Assembly (NCBI GenBank): GCA_964575225.1
Contig: CAZNQW010000025.1
Coordinates: 1 to 26,138 of the forward strand
Direction of reading: 5' to 3'
Length of the DNA stretch: 26,138 nt
Origin: CAZNQW01 sp964575225
GTDB taxonomy: Bacteria; Chloroflexota; Anaerolineae; JAAYZQ01
Part shown: piece by piece, positions 14,143 through 23,010 of the stretch
How positions within the stretch are numbered: the stretch's first letter is position 1
Layout of the letters: every line of letters starts with the position of its first letter
Program-made: the position numbers and the translations under genes
The notes under the pieces: model-generated
What the model saw: the letters and a program-made list of their open reading frames with translations, nothing else
Databases searched by the model: none
Told to the model about the DNA's origin: nothing

Positions 14143-17100
14143 ATGACCGAAGCATTGTATCGGGCCAATGTAATGATCTGCGGGGGGACCGGCTGCGAGG
14201 CCTCGGGATCGAGTGGCACCTACCAGGCGCTGGTCGACGAAATCGCACGCCGTGGGCTGGCCAATGAAGTCGAGGTCGTGCACACCGGTTGCCGCGGTTT
14301 CTGCGCCATGGGTCCGGTGATGATCATTTACCCCGACGGCATCTTTTATTGCCAGGTACACGCCGAAGACGTCCCCGAGCTGGTAGAAGAGACACTGGTT
14401 AAAGGCCGGGTGCTGCAACGGCTGACCTACAAGGAGCCAGCATCCCACGAGGCAGTCCCCTTCTACCGCGAGATCCCGTTCTATACCAAACAACTGCGTG
14501 TGACCTTGCGCAACTGCGGTATGATCGACCCAGAATCGATCGACGAGTATATCGCTCGCGATGGCTACCAGGCCCTGGCCAAAGCGCTGTCTACGATGAC
14601 ACCCCAGGAGGTGTACGAAGAGGTCAAGAACTCCAAGCTCAGGGGCCGGGGTGGGGCCGGCTTTCCCACCGGCCTCAAGTGGGAGTTTACTGCCCGAGCG
14701 CCCGGCACCGAGAAATACGTAGTTTGCAACGCCGACGAGGGCGACCCGGGAGCCTTTATGGACCGCTCCATCATCGAGGGCGATCCCCACAGCCTAGTAG
14801 AGGGCATGTCCTTGTGCGCCTACGCTGTGGGCGCCCAAGAGGGCTATGTCTACTGCCGGGCCGAATATCCATTGGCCATCAAACGACTCGAGATCGCCAT
14901 CGCCCGCGCCCAAGAATATGGGTTGCTGGGTGACAACATCCTGGGCACCGATTTCTCTTTCCATCTGCACATCAAGGAAGGGGCTGGCGCCTTTGTCTGC
15001 GGCGAAGAGACCGCACTGCTGGCTTCCATCGAAGGGCGCCGCGGCGAGCCTCGCCCCCGCCCGCCGTTCCCTGCCGTCTCTGGGCTGTGGAACAAGCCCA
15101 CCAACCTGAACAACGTCAAGAGCTACTGCAACACACCCCAGATCATCCTCAACGGCGCCGATTGGTTTGCCAACATCGGCTCGCCCCGGTCGCCAGGAAC
15201 GGCCATCTTTGCCCTCACCGGCAAGGTGAACAACACCGGTCTGGTCGAGGTGCCCATGGGCATCACCCTGGGCGAGATCATCTATGACATCGGCGGCGGC
15301 ATTCCCAACGGCAAAAAATTCAAAGCCGTGCAGACGGGTGGCCCTTTGGGCGGATGCATCCCGGCCGAGCACCTCAACGTCCAGGTAGACTTTGACTCGC
15401 TCAAGGCCGTGGGCGCCGTCATGGGCTCGGGTGGTATGATCGTCGTCGACGAAGATACCTGCATGGTCGAATTCGCCAAGTTCTTCCTCGAGTTTGCCAG
15501 CGCCGAGAGCTGCGGCAAGTGCGTTCCCTGTCGCATGGGCGGCCAACGCATGCTCGAAGTGCTGACCCGCATCACCGAGGGCCGGGGCGAATTGGAGGAC
15601 CTGGATACCATCCGCGCCCTCGCTGAAGGTATGGAGACCGGCTCGCTGTGTGCCCTGGGGCAATTGACCCCTGGGCCGATCAAGGCGGCCCTTCGCTACT
15701 TTGAGGACGAGTTCATCGCTCACATTGTCGAAAAGCGCTGCCCGGCCGGTGTCTGCAAGGAGCTGGTGCGCGCCCGTTGCATCAACGCCTGCCCAGCCGA
15801 CGTCGACGTGCCCAGCTATGTGGCCCTTGTCGCCCAGGGACGCTACGCCGATGGCCTGGAAATCCACCGCCGCACCAATCCCTTCCCGCTGGCCTGTGGC
15901 CGGGTGTGCCCAGCCTTTTGCCAGACGCGCTGCCGGCGCGGTGACATCGACGAGCCCATCGCCATCCGCAGCGTCAAGCGATTCATGGCCGATCACGAAC
16001 TCAGCAACCCGTGGACGCCGCCGATCTATGGCCAGCCCAAGACGGAGAAGGTAGCTGTGGTCGGCGCCGGGCCGGCCGGCCTGACTGCGGCCCTGCGTCT
16101 GGCCCAGCAGGGCTATCCGGTGACCCTCTACGAAAAGCTCCCGGTGGCCGGCGGGATGATGGCTGTGGGCATTCCCGACTATCGCCTGCCCCGCGACATC
16201 CTCCAGGTCGAAGTCGACAACATCAAACGCGCCGGCGTCGAGATCCGCTGCAACCAGGCCCTGGGTCGCGACTTTGCCCTCGACTCCCTGCTGGAGGAAG
16301 AGGGCTATGCGGCTGTGGTGCTGGCCGTCGGCGCCCACAAGAGCGGCAAGCTGCGGATCGAGGGCGAGGATATGCCGGGCGTGATCCACGGTGTGGACTT
16401 TTTACGGGATGTGGCCCTCGGCAACCCACCGGACCTGACCGGTAAGCGCGTAGGCGTGGTGGGTGGCGGCAACGTGGCCATCGACGCTGTGCGCACTGCC
16501 TGGAGGTTGGGCGCCAGCGAGGTTCATGTGATCTATCGCCGCCGTCGCGAGGATATGCCCGCCTACGAGGAAGAGATCGAGGCTGCCGAAGAGGAAGGCG
16601 CGATTTTCCACTTTTTGACCAACCCCACCCGTGTCCTGGGTGAGGGCCAAGTCACCGGCGTCGAGTGCCTGAAGCACGCCCTGGGCGAGTTCGACCGCAG
16701 TGGTCGCCGCCGCCCGGTGGGCTTGTCGGATTCCGAATTCGTTTTGGATCTCGACATCCTGATTCCCGCCATCGGCCAATCGCCCGATCTTCCGGACGGG
16801 CTGGCCGAGCAGGTCGCTGTTCGTCGCGACAACACCTTTGACGTCGGCGAGGCGCTCAACACCACGCGCCCGGGCGTGTTCGCCGCCGGTGACGCCGTCA
16901 GCGGCCCAGCCACGGTGGTCGAGGCTGTGGCCCAGGGCAACGCGGTAGCTCGCGCGGTGGACCAATACCTGCGCACCGGCGAAACGGCCCGGATCATCAC
17001 CCTGCCCGGCTATGAGGTGGTCGATCAGCCGTTCAATCTGGACGACTATGCCAACGCTCGCATGCCAGAAATGCCCACGCTGCCGGTACCGCATCGCCGC

Positions 17101-17247
17101 AATTTCGAGGAAGTCGAGCTGGGCATGGACGAATACACGATCCAGGAAGAGTGCAAGCGCTGCCTGCGCTGCGACCTGGAATGGTTGCACGAAATGGACC
17201 TGGCTTTCCAACCGGTTCCGGAACGCCAACTGGTCAAAGCTGAGTGA
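14143..17247 (+). CDS. NuoF-GltD fusion: NAD(P)-linked flavoprotein subunit of the formate dehydrogenase
   Basis: This 1034-residue fusion is the NAD(P)-reactive subunit. Residues 1-95 form a thioredoxin-like [2Fe-2S] domain (C13, C18, C50, C54). A NuoF core follows, with the FMN/NADH glycine loop RGRGGAGFPTG (167-177), NADEGDPGAF and a SLBB region, then a [4Fe-4S] site CGKCVPC (457-463) with C503. From about 530 a GltD-type module begins: an iron-sulfur domain (C546, C550, C585, C589, C593, C597), a FAD site VVGAGPAGL near 640, an NAD(P)H site VVGGGNVAIDA near 773, YRRRREDMPA, whose arginines suggest NADPH, and GVFAAGDAV. The C-terminus has CKRCLRC (1004-1010). AAGGAG precedes ATG 14143. Canonical HydB lacks the GltD module. 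The two flavin sites suggest NADPH use or electron bifurcation, which is an inference. Confidence 0.93.
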   Translation: MTEALYRANVMICGGTGCEASGSSGTYQALVDEIARRGLANEVEVVHTGCRGFCAMGPVMIIYPDGIFYCQVHAEDVPELVEETLVKGRVLQRLTYKEPASHEAVPFYREIPFYTKQLRVTLRNCGMIDPESIDEYIARDGYQALAKALSTMTPQEVYEEVKNSKLRGRGGAGFPTGLKWEFTARAPGTEKYVVCNADEGDPGAFMDRSIIEGDPHSLVEGMSLCAYAVGAQEGYVYCRAEYPLAIKRLEIAIARAQEYGLLGDNILGTDFSFHLHIKEGAGAFVCGEETALLASIEGRRGEPRPRPPFPAVSGLWNKPTNLNNVKSYCNTPQIILNGADWFANIGSPRSPGTAIFALTGKVNNTGLVEVPMGITLGEIIYDIGGGIPNGKKFKAVQTGGPLGGCIPAEHLNVQVDFDSLKAVGAVMGSGGMIVVDEDTCMVEFAKFFLEFASAESCGKCVPCRMGGQRMLEVLTRITEGRGELEDLDTIRALAEGMETGSLCALGQLTPGPIKAALRYFEDEFIAHIVEKRCPAGVCKELVRARCINACPADVDVPSYVALVAQGRYADGLEIHRRTNPFPLACGRVCPAFCQTRCRRGDIDEPIAIRSVKRFMADHELSNPWTPPIYGQPKTEKVAVVGAGPAGLTAALRLAQQGYPVTLYEKLPVAGGMMAVGIPDYRLPRDILQVEVDNIKRAGVEIRCNQALGRDFALDSLLEEEGYAAVVLAVGAHKSGKLRIEGEDMPGVIHGVDFLRDVALGNPPDLTGKRVGVVGGGNVAIDAVRTAWRLGASEVHVIYRRRREDMPAYEEEIEAAEEEGAIFHFLTNPTRVLGEGQVTGVECLKHALGEFDRSGRRRPVGLSDSEFVLDLDILIPAIGQSPDLPDGLAEQVAVRRDNTFDVGEALNTTRPGVFAAGDAVSGPATVVEAVAQGNAVARAVDQYLRTGETARIITLPGYEVVDQPFNLDDYANARMPEMPTLPVPHRRNFEEVELGMDEYTIQEECKRCLRCDLEWLHEMDLAFQPVPERQLVKAE

Positions 17248-17267
17248 ATGAGGAGGCAATACGACCT

Positions 17268-20033
17268 ATGCAAACGGTGAACATCACCATCAACGGTCGG
17301 GCGATCAAGGCCAAGGCAGGTCAGACCGTCCTGGAGGCGGCAAACGAGGCCGGCGTCAAGATCCCCACGCTCTGCCACCATCCGGCCCTGGAGCCCATTG
17401 GCGCCTGCCGCATGTGCCTCATCGAGTTGTCCGAGAAGCAACCTCTCCATCCGGCCTGCACCTATCCGGTTTCGGAAGGGTTGAACGTCGTAACCCATTC
17501 GGAGCGAGTGGAAGAGGCCCGTCGGTTTGTGCTAAATCTGATTCTATCAGACCATCCGCTGGATTGTATGACCTGCGAGCGCACAGGGAATTGCGAGCTT
17601 CAGGACCTGGCCTATCAGTATGGCATCAAAGAGACTCGCTTTCCGGGGAAAAAGCACGAATACCCCCTCGACACCTCCAATCCCTTCTACGAGCGGGATT
17701 ATGAAAAGTGCATCCTGTGCCGACGCTGCGTGCGCGCCTGCAACGAGATCAATGGCGTAGAAGCCATCGGCATCAATGAGCGCGGCTGGAGCAGCAAGGT
17801 CGGCACCGCTTTCGACGATCTGATGCAGAATAGCACCTGCGAGTTCTGCGGCATGTGCGTCGAAGTGTGCCCCACCGGAGCGCTGCATCCCAAGCTAGGT
17901 CGCAACCAGGGCCGTCCCTGGGAGATCGAGAAGGTGGCCATCACCTGCCCCTACTGTGGCGTGGGCTGTCAGTACTATCTCCACGTCAAAGACGGGCGGA
18001 TCCTCGGCACTTCCTCCAAGTGGGACGCCCCGGCCAATCATGGCTCGGTCTGCGTCAAGGGCCGCTTTGGCTGGGACTTTGTCCAGCATCCCGACCGGCT
18101 GACCAAGCCACTGATCCGGCGGGAAAAGGGCGGCGAGTTGGAGGAGGCCAGTTGGGACGAAGCGCTGGACCTGGTGGCCAGACGCTTTGCCGAAATCAAG
18201 GAAAAGTACGGCAGCCGGGCGTTCGGTGCTCTGGCCTCGGCCAAATGCACCAACGAAGAGAACTATGCGATGCAAAAGTTCACCCGCGCCGTCATAGGTA
18301 CGAACAGCGTGGACCACTGCGCCCGCCTCTGACACAGCGTCACCGTGACCGGTCTGGTCACAGCGTTTGGCTCGGGGGCGATGACCAACTCCTTTGACGA
18401 CATTGCGAACGATGCCGAGATCTATTTCGTAATCGGCTCCAATACCACCGTGAACCATCCGGTGCTGGGGATGCGGCTACGGCAGGCCGTGAAGCGGCGC
18501 GGCGCGCGCCTCATTGTCTGCGACCCGCGAGAGATTCCCCTCACCGACTATGCGACGCTGTATATTCGCCAAAAGCCGGGCACCGACATTGCCCTGCTAA
18601 ACGGCATCATGCACGTCCTGATCGCCGAAGACCTATACGACAAAGAGTATGTGGCCGAGCGCACCGAGGGCTTTGAGGAACTCAAGGCCAAGGTGCTGGA
18701 ATATCCGCCCGAGCGGGTGGCCGAGATCACCGGCGTACCGGCTGGCCAAATCGTTGAGGCGGCACATCTGATGGCGGCCCATCGCCCGGGTGCCCTGCTC
18801 TATACCATGGGAATTACCCAGCACACCACGGGTCACAAGAACGTGCTCAGTTGCGCCAACCTGCAAATGCTGTTGGGTAACGTGGGCAGGCCAGGCAGTG
18901 GTGTGAATCCGCTGCGCGGACAGAATAACGTCCAGGGCGCCTGCGACATGGGCGGCTTGCCCAACGTCTATACCGGCTACCAGGCCGTGACCATCGAGGC
19001 CGTCCAGAAAAAGTTCGAAGAGGCATGGGGCGTGCCGCTGTCCAATCAACTCGGCTATACCCTGACCGAGATGGTCCCTATGGCCGAAACCGGCGATATC
19101 CGCGCCCTGTACCTGATGGGCGAAAACCCGGTCCTGTCCGATCCCGATGCCAACCATGCCGAGCACTGCCTGCGCCAGTTGGACTTTTTGGTGGTCCAGG
19201 ACATCTTTCTGACCGAGACGGCGGCCTTGGCCGACGTGGTTCTGCCAGCCACCAGTTGGGCCGAGCGGGTGGGAACCGTCACCAACTCGGAACGGCGGGT
19301 GCAGTTCATCCGTGAGGCGGTGCCTCCTCCCGGTGAGGCCAAACCCGATTGGTGGATCGTCGGCGAGATCGCCCGGCGCATGGGCTACGATGGCCTGACC
19401 TACTCGTCGGCCGAGGAGATCATGGAGGAGATCAACCGCCTGACTCCCAGCTATGCCGGCATCACCTACGAGCGCATCGGCGATCAAGGCCTGCAATGGC
19501 CGTGCCCCGATACCAACCATCCGGGTACTCCCATCTTGCACATCGGCAAGTTCAGTCGGGGAATGGGCCACTTGAGCGCGGTGGACTGGCAAGAGCCTGC
19601 CGAAATCACCGACGGGGGCTATCCCTTTATCCTGACCACCGGCCGGGTGCTGTACCACTATCACACCGGGTCCATGACGCGCCGGTCGGCAGGCCTGGAT
19701 GGCATCTTCCCCGGTCCTGTGGTCGAGATCAACGACGAGGATGCGGTGCAACTGGGCATTGCCGACGGGCAGCAGGTGGCCCTTACCTCGCGGCGCGGAA
19801 GGATCGAAGCAACCGCCCTGGTGAGCCCCATGACCGATCCCGGGGTGGTCTTTATGCCCTTCCACTTTGCCGAGGCGGCAGCCAACAAACTGACCATCGC
19901 CGCCCTGGATCCCACAGGCAAGATCCCACAGTTCAAGGTCTGTGCCATCCGGGTAGAAGCTGTACCAGAGGCCATTCTTGGGTCGGGTAATGGCTCGGGC
20001 CAAGACCAAGAAATGGAAAAGGTGAATCCATGA
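17268..20033 (+). CDS. fdhA: Selenocysteine-containing formate dehydrogenase catalytic subunit with NuoG-like N-terminus
   Basis: The subunit oxidises formate to CO2, or the reverse, at a Mo/W-bis-pterin site. The reading frame contains an in-frame TGA at 18330-18332, read as selenocysteine 355 in the motif VDHCARL-U-HS; the frame continues unchanged on both sides to give 921 residues. Domains: [2Fe-2S] (C36, C47, C50, C64), a His-Cys3 [4Fe-4S] site (H96, C100, C103, C109), two [4Fe-4S] motifs (C148-C158 and C191-C201), the molybdopterin Fe4S4 domain CPYCGVGC (227-234), the molybdopterin domain, and a C-terminal molydopterin-binding domain beginning near ILTTGRVLYHYHTGS. ATG 17268 is chosen with AGGAGG upstream; a GTG at 17244 would overlap the previous stop. 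The NuoG-like start matches cytoplasmic NAD-dependent enzymes. The stop overlaps the next gene (ATGA). Selenium insertion genes must lie elsewhere. Confidence 0.96.
18330..18361 (+). promoter_or_regulatory. Selenocysteine UGA codon and bacterial SECIS element
   Basis: After the TGA at 18330-18332, GTGACC (18345-18350) pairs exactly with GGTCAC (18356-18361), with a loop of GGTCT (18351-18355). The loop lies 19-23 bases after the TGA, the same distance and the same GGUCU sequence as in the known Escherichia coli fdhF element that binds SelB. Confidence 0.93.
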
Positions 20034-20524
20034 ACCTGATCAAAATTCTCGAGTATGCGCTCCAGCGCGAGTATGAAGGCCGGGACTTTTTCCGCAACAA
20101 CGCCAAGCGCTTTGGCCATGCGGCTGTGGTGGGCGTCTTTGAGGAATTGGCCAAAGAAGAAGAAAAGCACATCGCCTTCATCCAGAGGCTGATCGACTCG
20201 GCCCAGGGTGGCAGCCTCTCAGCGGAGGCTGTAGGGCAAAATATGGAGAAAGAAGGCTTTTTCTCCGAGCGCGCCAAGGATGAGCTGCTGGACCAGACGA
20301 TCATCGAGTCGATGGTCCCCGATTTGGCCGTGCTGCGCACCGCCTACTTGATCGAGCGGGACTTTGCCGAGTTCTACGAGATGTCGGCTGGGCGAGTCCA
20401 AGATCCTTCGGCCAAGGAAGCCCTGGAAATGCTGGCCTCCTGGGAACGAACGCACGAGCAACTCTTTAAAAAGCTGCACGACCAGGCGTTCGAGCAGTAC
20501 GCACAGATGCCTTGGGGCGGCTAG
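20030..20524 (+). CDS. Ferritin-like (rubrerythrin-type) protein, first copy
   Basis: The 164-residue all-helical protein carries two glutamate-rich iron-binding half-sites. The first is LEYALQREYEGRDFF with FEELAKEEEKHIAF (ExxH), the second AYLIERDFAEFYEMSAG with SWERTHEQLF. This is the diiron four-helix layout of rubrerythrin-like proteins, but there is no rubredoxin domain. It overlaps the fdhA stop (ATGA), so its expression is coupled to the formate dehydrogenase. Likely roles are peroxide or oxygen removal, or iron handling that protects the oxygen-sensitive seleno-enzyme; this is inferred from the family and position. Confidence 0.85.
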   Translation: MNLIKILEYALQREYEGRDFFRNNAKRFGHAAVVGVFEELAKEEEKHIAFIQRLIDSAQGGSLSAEAVGQNMEKEGFFSERAKDELLDQTIIESMVPDLAVLRTAYLIERDFAEFYEMSAGRVQDPSAKEALEMLASWERTHEQLFKKLHDQAFEQYAQMPWGG

Positions 20525-20556
20525 GTTCGCGCCTCCAGTAGAAAAGGGAGAGAACT

Positions 20557-21015
20557 ATGAAGATTGAAGAAATCCTGAAGGAAGCCATCCAGGGTGAGGT
20601 CCAATCGTACGAGCTTTACACCAATGCTGTAGAGCTGGTCAAGGCCGATTATATCAAAGACACTCTTCGCCAGCTCGCCCGCGAAGAGCTGGGTCACAAA
20701 GCCAGCTTGGAGGGCATGCTGGCCAACCCGGCGCACCTGCACCGCCAGGTGAAGCGCCTCCAAAAAGCGCCCATCCAGGATTACAAAATCGGCGATCATC
20801 TGGTGGTTCAACCGCTGGGTCCCGATTCCACTTTCCAGGATGTGTGCATCTTTGCCTCGCGGAAGGAACAGGAATCGTACGAGCTGTATCGCGACCTGGC
20901 CGAGCAGCAGGAGGGCGACGTTCGCGAGCTGTTCGAGGCCATGGCCAAGGATGAGATGCGCCACAAAAACCTGGTTGAAGGCTGGTACGAAGAGGTCGTG
21001 TACCAGGACTTTTAG
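20557..21015 (+). CDS. Ferritin-like (rubrerythrin-type) protein, second copy
   Basis: The 152-residue protein has the same paired-helix design as its upstream neighbour. IEEILKEAIQGEVQSYELY and LAREELGHKASLEGM give the first iron half-site (ExxH), and ASRKEQESYELYRDLAEQQ with AMAKDEMRHKNLVEG gives the second. It ends without a rubredoxin-like domain. GGGAG precedes the ATG, and the gap from the previous gene is 32 bases. A terminator follows 34 bases after the stop, so this is the last gene of the operon. Sequence similarity to the first copy is limited, so this looks like an old duplication or two separate family members. Confidence 0.85.
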   Translation: MKIEEILKEAIQGEVQSYELYTNAVELVKADYIKDTLRQLAREELGHKASLEGMLANPAHLHRQVKRLQKAPIQDYKIGDHLVVQPLGPDSTFQDVCIFASRKEQESYELYRDLAEQQEGDVRELFEAMAKDEMRHKNLVEGWYEEVVYQDF

Positions 21016-21049
21016 GCTGGGGGCCATTTCGGAATTGCTCAGATTGGGA

Positions 21050-21081
21050 AAAACGCCGGGTTGCCTGCAGCCCGGCGTTTT
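21050..21081 (+). terminator. Rho-independent terminator of the formate dehydrogenase operon
   Basis: AAAACGCCGGG (21050-21060) and CCCGGCGTTTT (21071-21081) form an 11-bp perfect stem with a 10-base loop, ending in TTTT. The flanking A and T runs also allow it to work as a terminator on the opposite strand. Confidence 0.88.
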
Positions 21082-21098
21082 GCATGGTTATCCAACCG

Positions 21099-21127
21099 TT
21101 GACAGGGCCCCAGACCTGGGGTACAAT
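21099..21127 (+). promoter_or_regulatory. Sigma-70 promoter for the tldE-like gene
   Basis: TTGACA (21099-21104), a 17-base spacer ending in GGGG, and TACAAT (21122-21127). It lies just after the terminator and predicts a start near 21134, 38 bases before the ATG. Confidence 0.85.
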
Positions 21128-21171
21128 CACAGCCCACAGCCACTTGCCAGACCCGGTGCGAGGGAGAATAG

Positions 21172-22542
21172 ATGTACGGAAAAGATAGAGCTCTCGAATT
21201 GCTGAAAAAGGTTCTGGCCCTCGTCCCAGCCGACGAGGCCGAGGCAACCCTGCTGATCGAAGATCAGGCCCTGACCCGCTTTGCCAACAGCGCCATCCAC
21301 CAAAACGTGGCCCAGAAAAATGCCCGGCTGGTGGTGCGCGCCGTGGTGAACGGCGGCGTAGGCGTGGCCATCACCAACCGGCTGGACGACCAGGGATGGC
21401 ACTGGGTGGCCCATCAGGCTGCCGCCAGTGCCCGGCTCCAGCCTCCCAATCCCGCGTTCCCCGGATTGCCCCAAGGGGGTGATCCACGCCCGGCAACAAC
21501 CTACTATGAGGCCACAGCCGCTGTGTCGGCCGAGCAAAGGGCCGAAGCAGTGGGTGCCATCGTAGGCGCCGCAGGCCGGTTAGGCTTTATGGTCACCGGT
21601 GCTTACGGAATCGACGTGGACGAACTGGCCATCGCCAACACATCGGGCGCAACGGCCTATGCCCCGCTGACTCTGGCCTCGCTGCGGGTCGTCGTCGATG
21701 CCCATCCTCCGCACGGGATCGGCTTTTTGACCGGCTATGCCGACGCCATCAGCCGCGACGCGGCGCAGATCGACGCTCAGGCCGTTGCCGAGCGGGCTGT
21801 GGCCAAATGTGCACTGAACCGCTCGCCCCAATCGCTGCCGCCGGGTAGCTATGTGACGGTGCTGGAAGAGATTGCCGTGGCCGAATTGCTTCACTTCTTG
21901 GCCCAACATGGGCTGAGCGCCCAATCGGTGCAGGAAGGCCGGAGCTTTGCCGTGGGGAAAATGGGGAAACAGGTCGTCAGCCCGCAGTTGACTCTGTGGG
22001 ATGATGCCGCCGACCCTCGGGGTCTGGCCCAACCCTTTGACTGGGAGGGCGTGCCCGCCCAGAGGCTGATGCTGCTCGAGAGCGGCGTCTTGCGCGGGCT
22101 GGCCTACGATTCCCGTTCAGCGGCCAAGGAGGGCCTCGAATCCACAGGGCATGCGCCACCGTCCGCGTTACTTCCTTGGAGCGTCAGCCCCGTCCCCACC
22201 CATCTGTTCATCGCGCCCGGGAGCACCCCGCGGCAGCAGTTGATCGCCGAGGTGGAGAGGGGGGTGCTGGTCACGCGCTTTCACTACACTCACTGCCCCG
22301 ACCCCCAACGGGTCGTAGCGACCGGGACCACCCGAGACGGGACCTATTGGATCGAGGAGGGCCGGATTGTGGGGGCGCTCCGCAACCTACGTTTTACCCA
22401 GAGCGTGTTGGACGCCTTTTCCAATATCGAGGCGCTGGGCGATACGTCCGAGCTACACCGCGACTGGTGGAGCACCGCCGCCCATCACGTGCCAGCCATG
22501 CGCGTGCGCGATTTTCAGTTCACCGGGGGAACAGAGTTCTAG
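21172..22542 (+). CDS. TldD/PmbA-family protein, TldE (PmbA)-like
   Basis: This 456-residue protein belongs to the TldD/TldE family, whose heterodimer unwinds and cleaves unfolded peptides such as microcin and PQQ precursors. The family start LIEDQALTRFANSAIHQN and the end HYTHCPDPQRVVATGTTRDG plus IEEGRIVGALRNLRFTQSVLDA are clear. The HExxxH zinc motif of TldD is not present, so it is the non-catalytic TldE-type partner, or an orphan relative. No tldD gene lies beside it. GGGAG precedes the ATG, and the promoter at 21099 serves this gene alone. It ends tail to tail with the lipoprotein gene, 14 bases apart. Cytoplasmic location is inferred from the absence of a signal peptide. Confidence 0.88.
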   Translation: MYGKDRALELLKKVLALVPADEAEATLLIEDQALTRFANSAIHQNVAQKNARLVVRAVVNGGVGVAITNRLDDQGWHWVAHQAAASARLQPPNPAFPGLPQGGDPRPATTYYEATAAVSAEQRAEAVGAIVGAAGRLGFMVTGAYGIDVDELAIANTSGATAYAPLTLASLRVVVDAHPPHGIGFLTGYADAISRDAAQIDAQAVAERAVAKCALNRSPQSLPPGSYVTVLEEIAVAELLHFLAQHGLSAQSVQEGRSFAVGKMGKQVVSPQLTLWDDAADPRGLAQPFDWEGVPAQRLMLLESGVLRGLAYDSRSAAKEGLESTGHAPPSALLPWSVSPVPTHLFIAPGSTPRQQLIAEVERGVLVTRFHYTHCPDPQRVVATGTTRDGTYWIEEGRIVGALRNLRFTQSVLDAFSNIEALGDTSELHRDWWSTAAHHVPAMRVRDFQFTGGTEF

Positions 22543-22556
22543 CCCGCGATCGTGGC

Positions 22557-23003
22557 TTACGGCTGCTCGGTCAGCAAACCCAACAGGATAAAGGCACCCT
22601 CGCCCAGGAGATCGGGCACATAGTTGACGACAAAGGACTGCTCCCGGTCGCCGCTGCCCCGGACCCAACCGATGGCTTGAAACTCCCCATGGTCCGATGT
22701 CAACTGGGGCGCCGATTGCCAGTCCGAGTTGGCCAACTCCTCTTTGTAGAACGATGTCAGGTCGGCCCAGGTGGTTGCCTCGGGCAGGGTGTACGCGGCA
22801 AACTCGGCTGCCAGCCCCTGCCCTTCGGCAGAAGCCGCCATCGCCTCGCGTGTCTGATCGGCCAGGCTATGCTCGCCATCAGCCAGCGTCACGGCCCCGG
22901 CAAACAGTGGCATATCGGCCAAAACCAACGGCTGGGCCGCGCAAGCCGCCAGCAGCAAAGCGAGCATCAATGCCCACAGTCCGTTCTTTCTCACACGTGT
23001 CAT
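22557..23003 (-). CDS. Small lipoprotein of unknown function
   Basis: The 148-residue protein begins with a lipoprotein signal: a hydrophobic run and lipobox LAAC with the cysteine at residue 21. The mature part has LTSFYKEELANSDWQSAP, a pattern seen in small secreted proteins of unknown function in related bacteria, and no enzymatic motif. GGGAGG is 13 bases upstream, a longer spacing than usual; in that gap is the end of the possible leader ORF at 23011. It lies downstream of the Nudix gene by 70 bases in the same direction. The function is not known. Confidence 0.7.
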   Translation of the reverse strand: MTRVRKNGLWALMLALLLAACAAQPLVLADMPLFAGAVTLADGEHSLADQTREAMAASAEGQGLAAEFAAYTLPEATTWADLTSFYKEELANSDWQSAPQLTSDHGEFQAIGWVRGSGDREQSFVVNYVPDLLGEGAFILLGLLTEQP

Positions 23004-23010
23004 GGTCCGG

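Noticed and set aside
14794..16389. Long minus-strand open frame (531 codons) inside the NuoF-GltD gene
   Set aside because: No recognisable domains or ribosome binding site; it is a shadow of the well-supported plus-strand gene.
18330..18332. TGA splitting the formate dehydrogenase frame, which could be read as a nonsense mutation or two genes
   Set aside because: The frame continues unchanged, the codon falls at the catalytic Sec position, and a matching SECIS hairpin follows.
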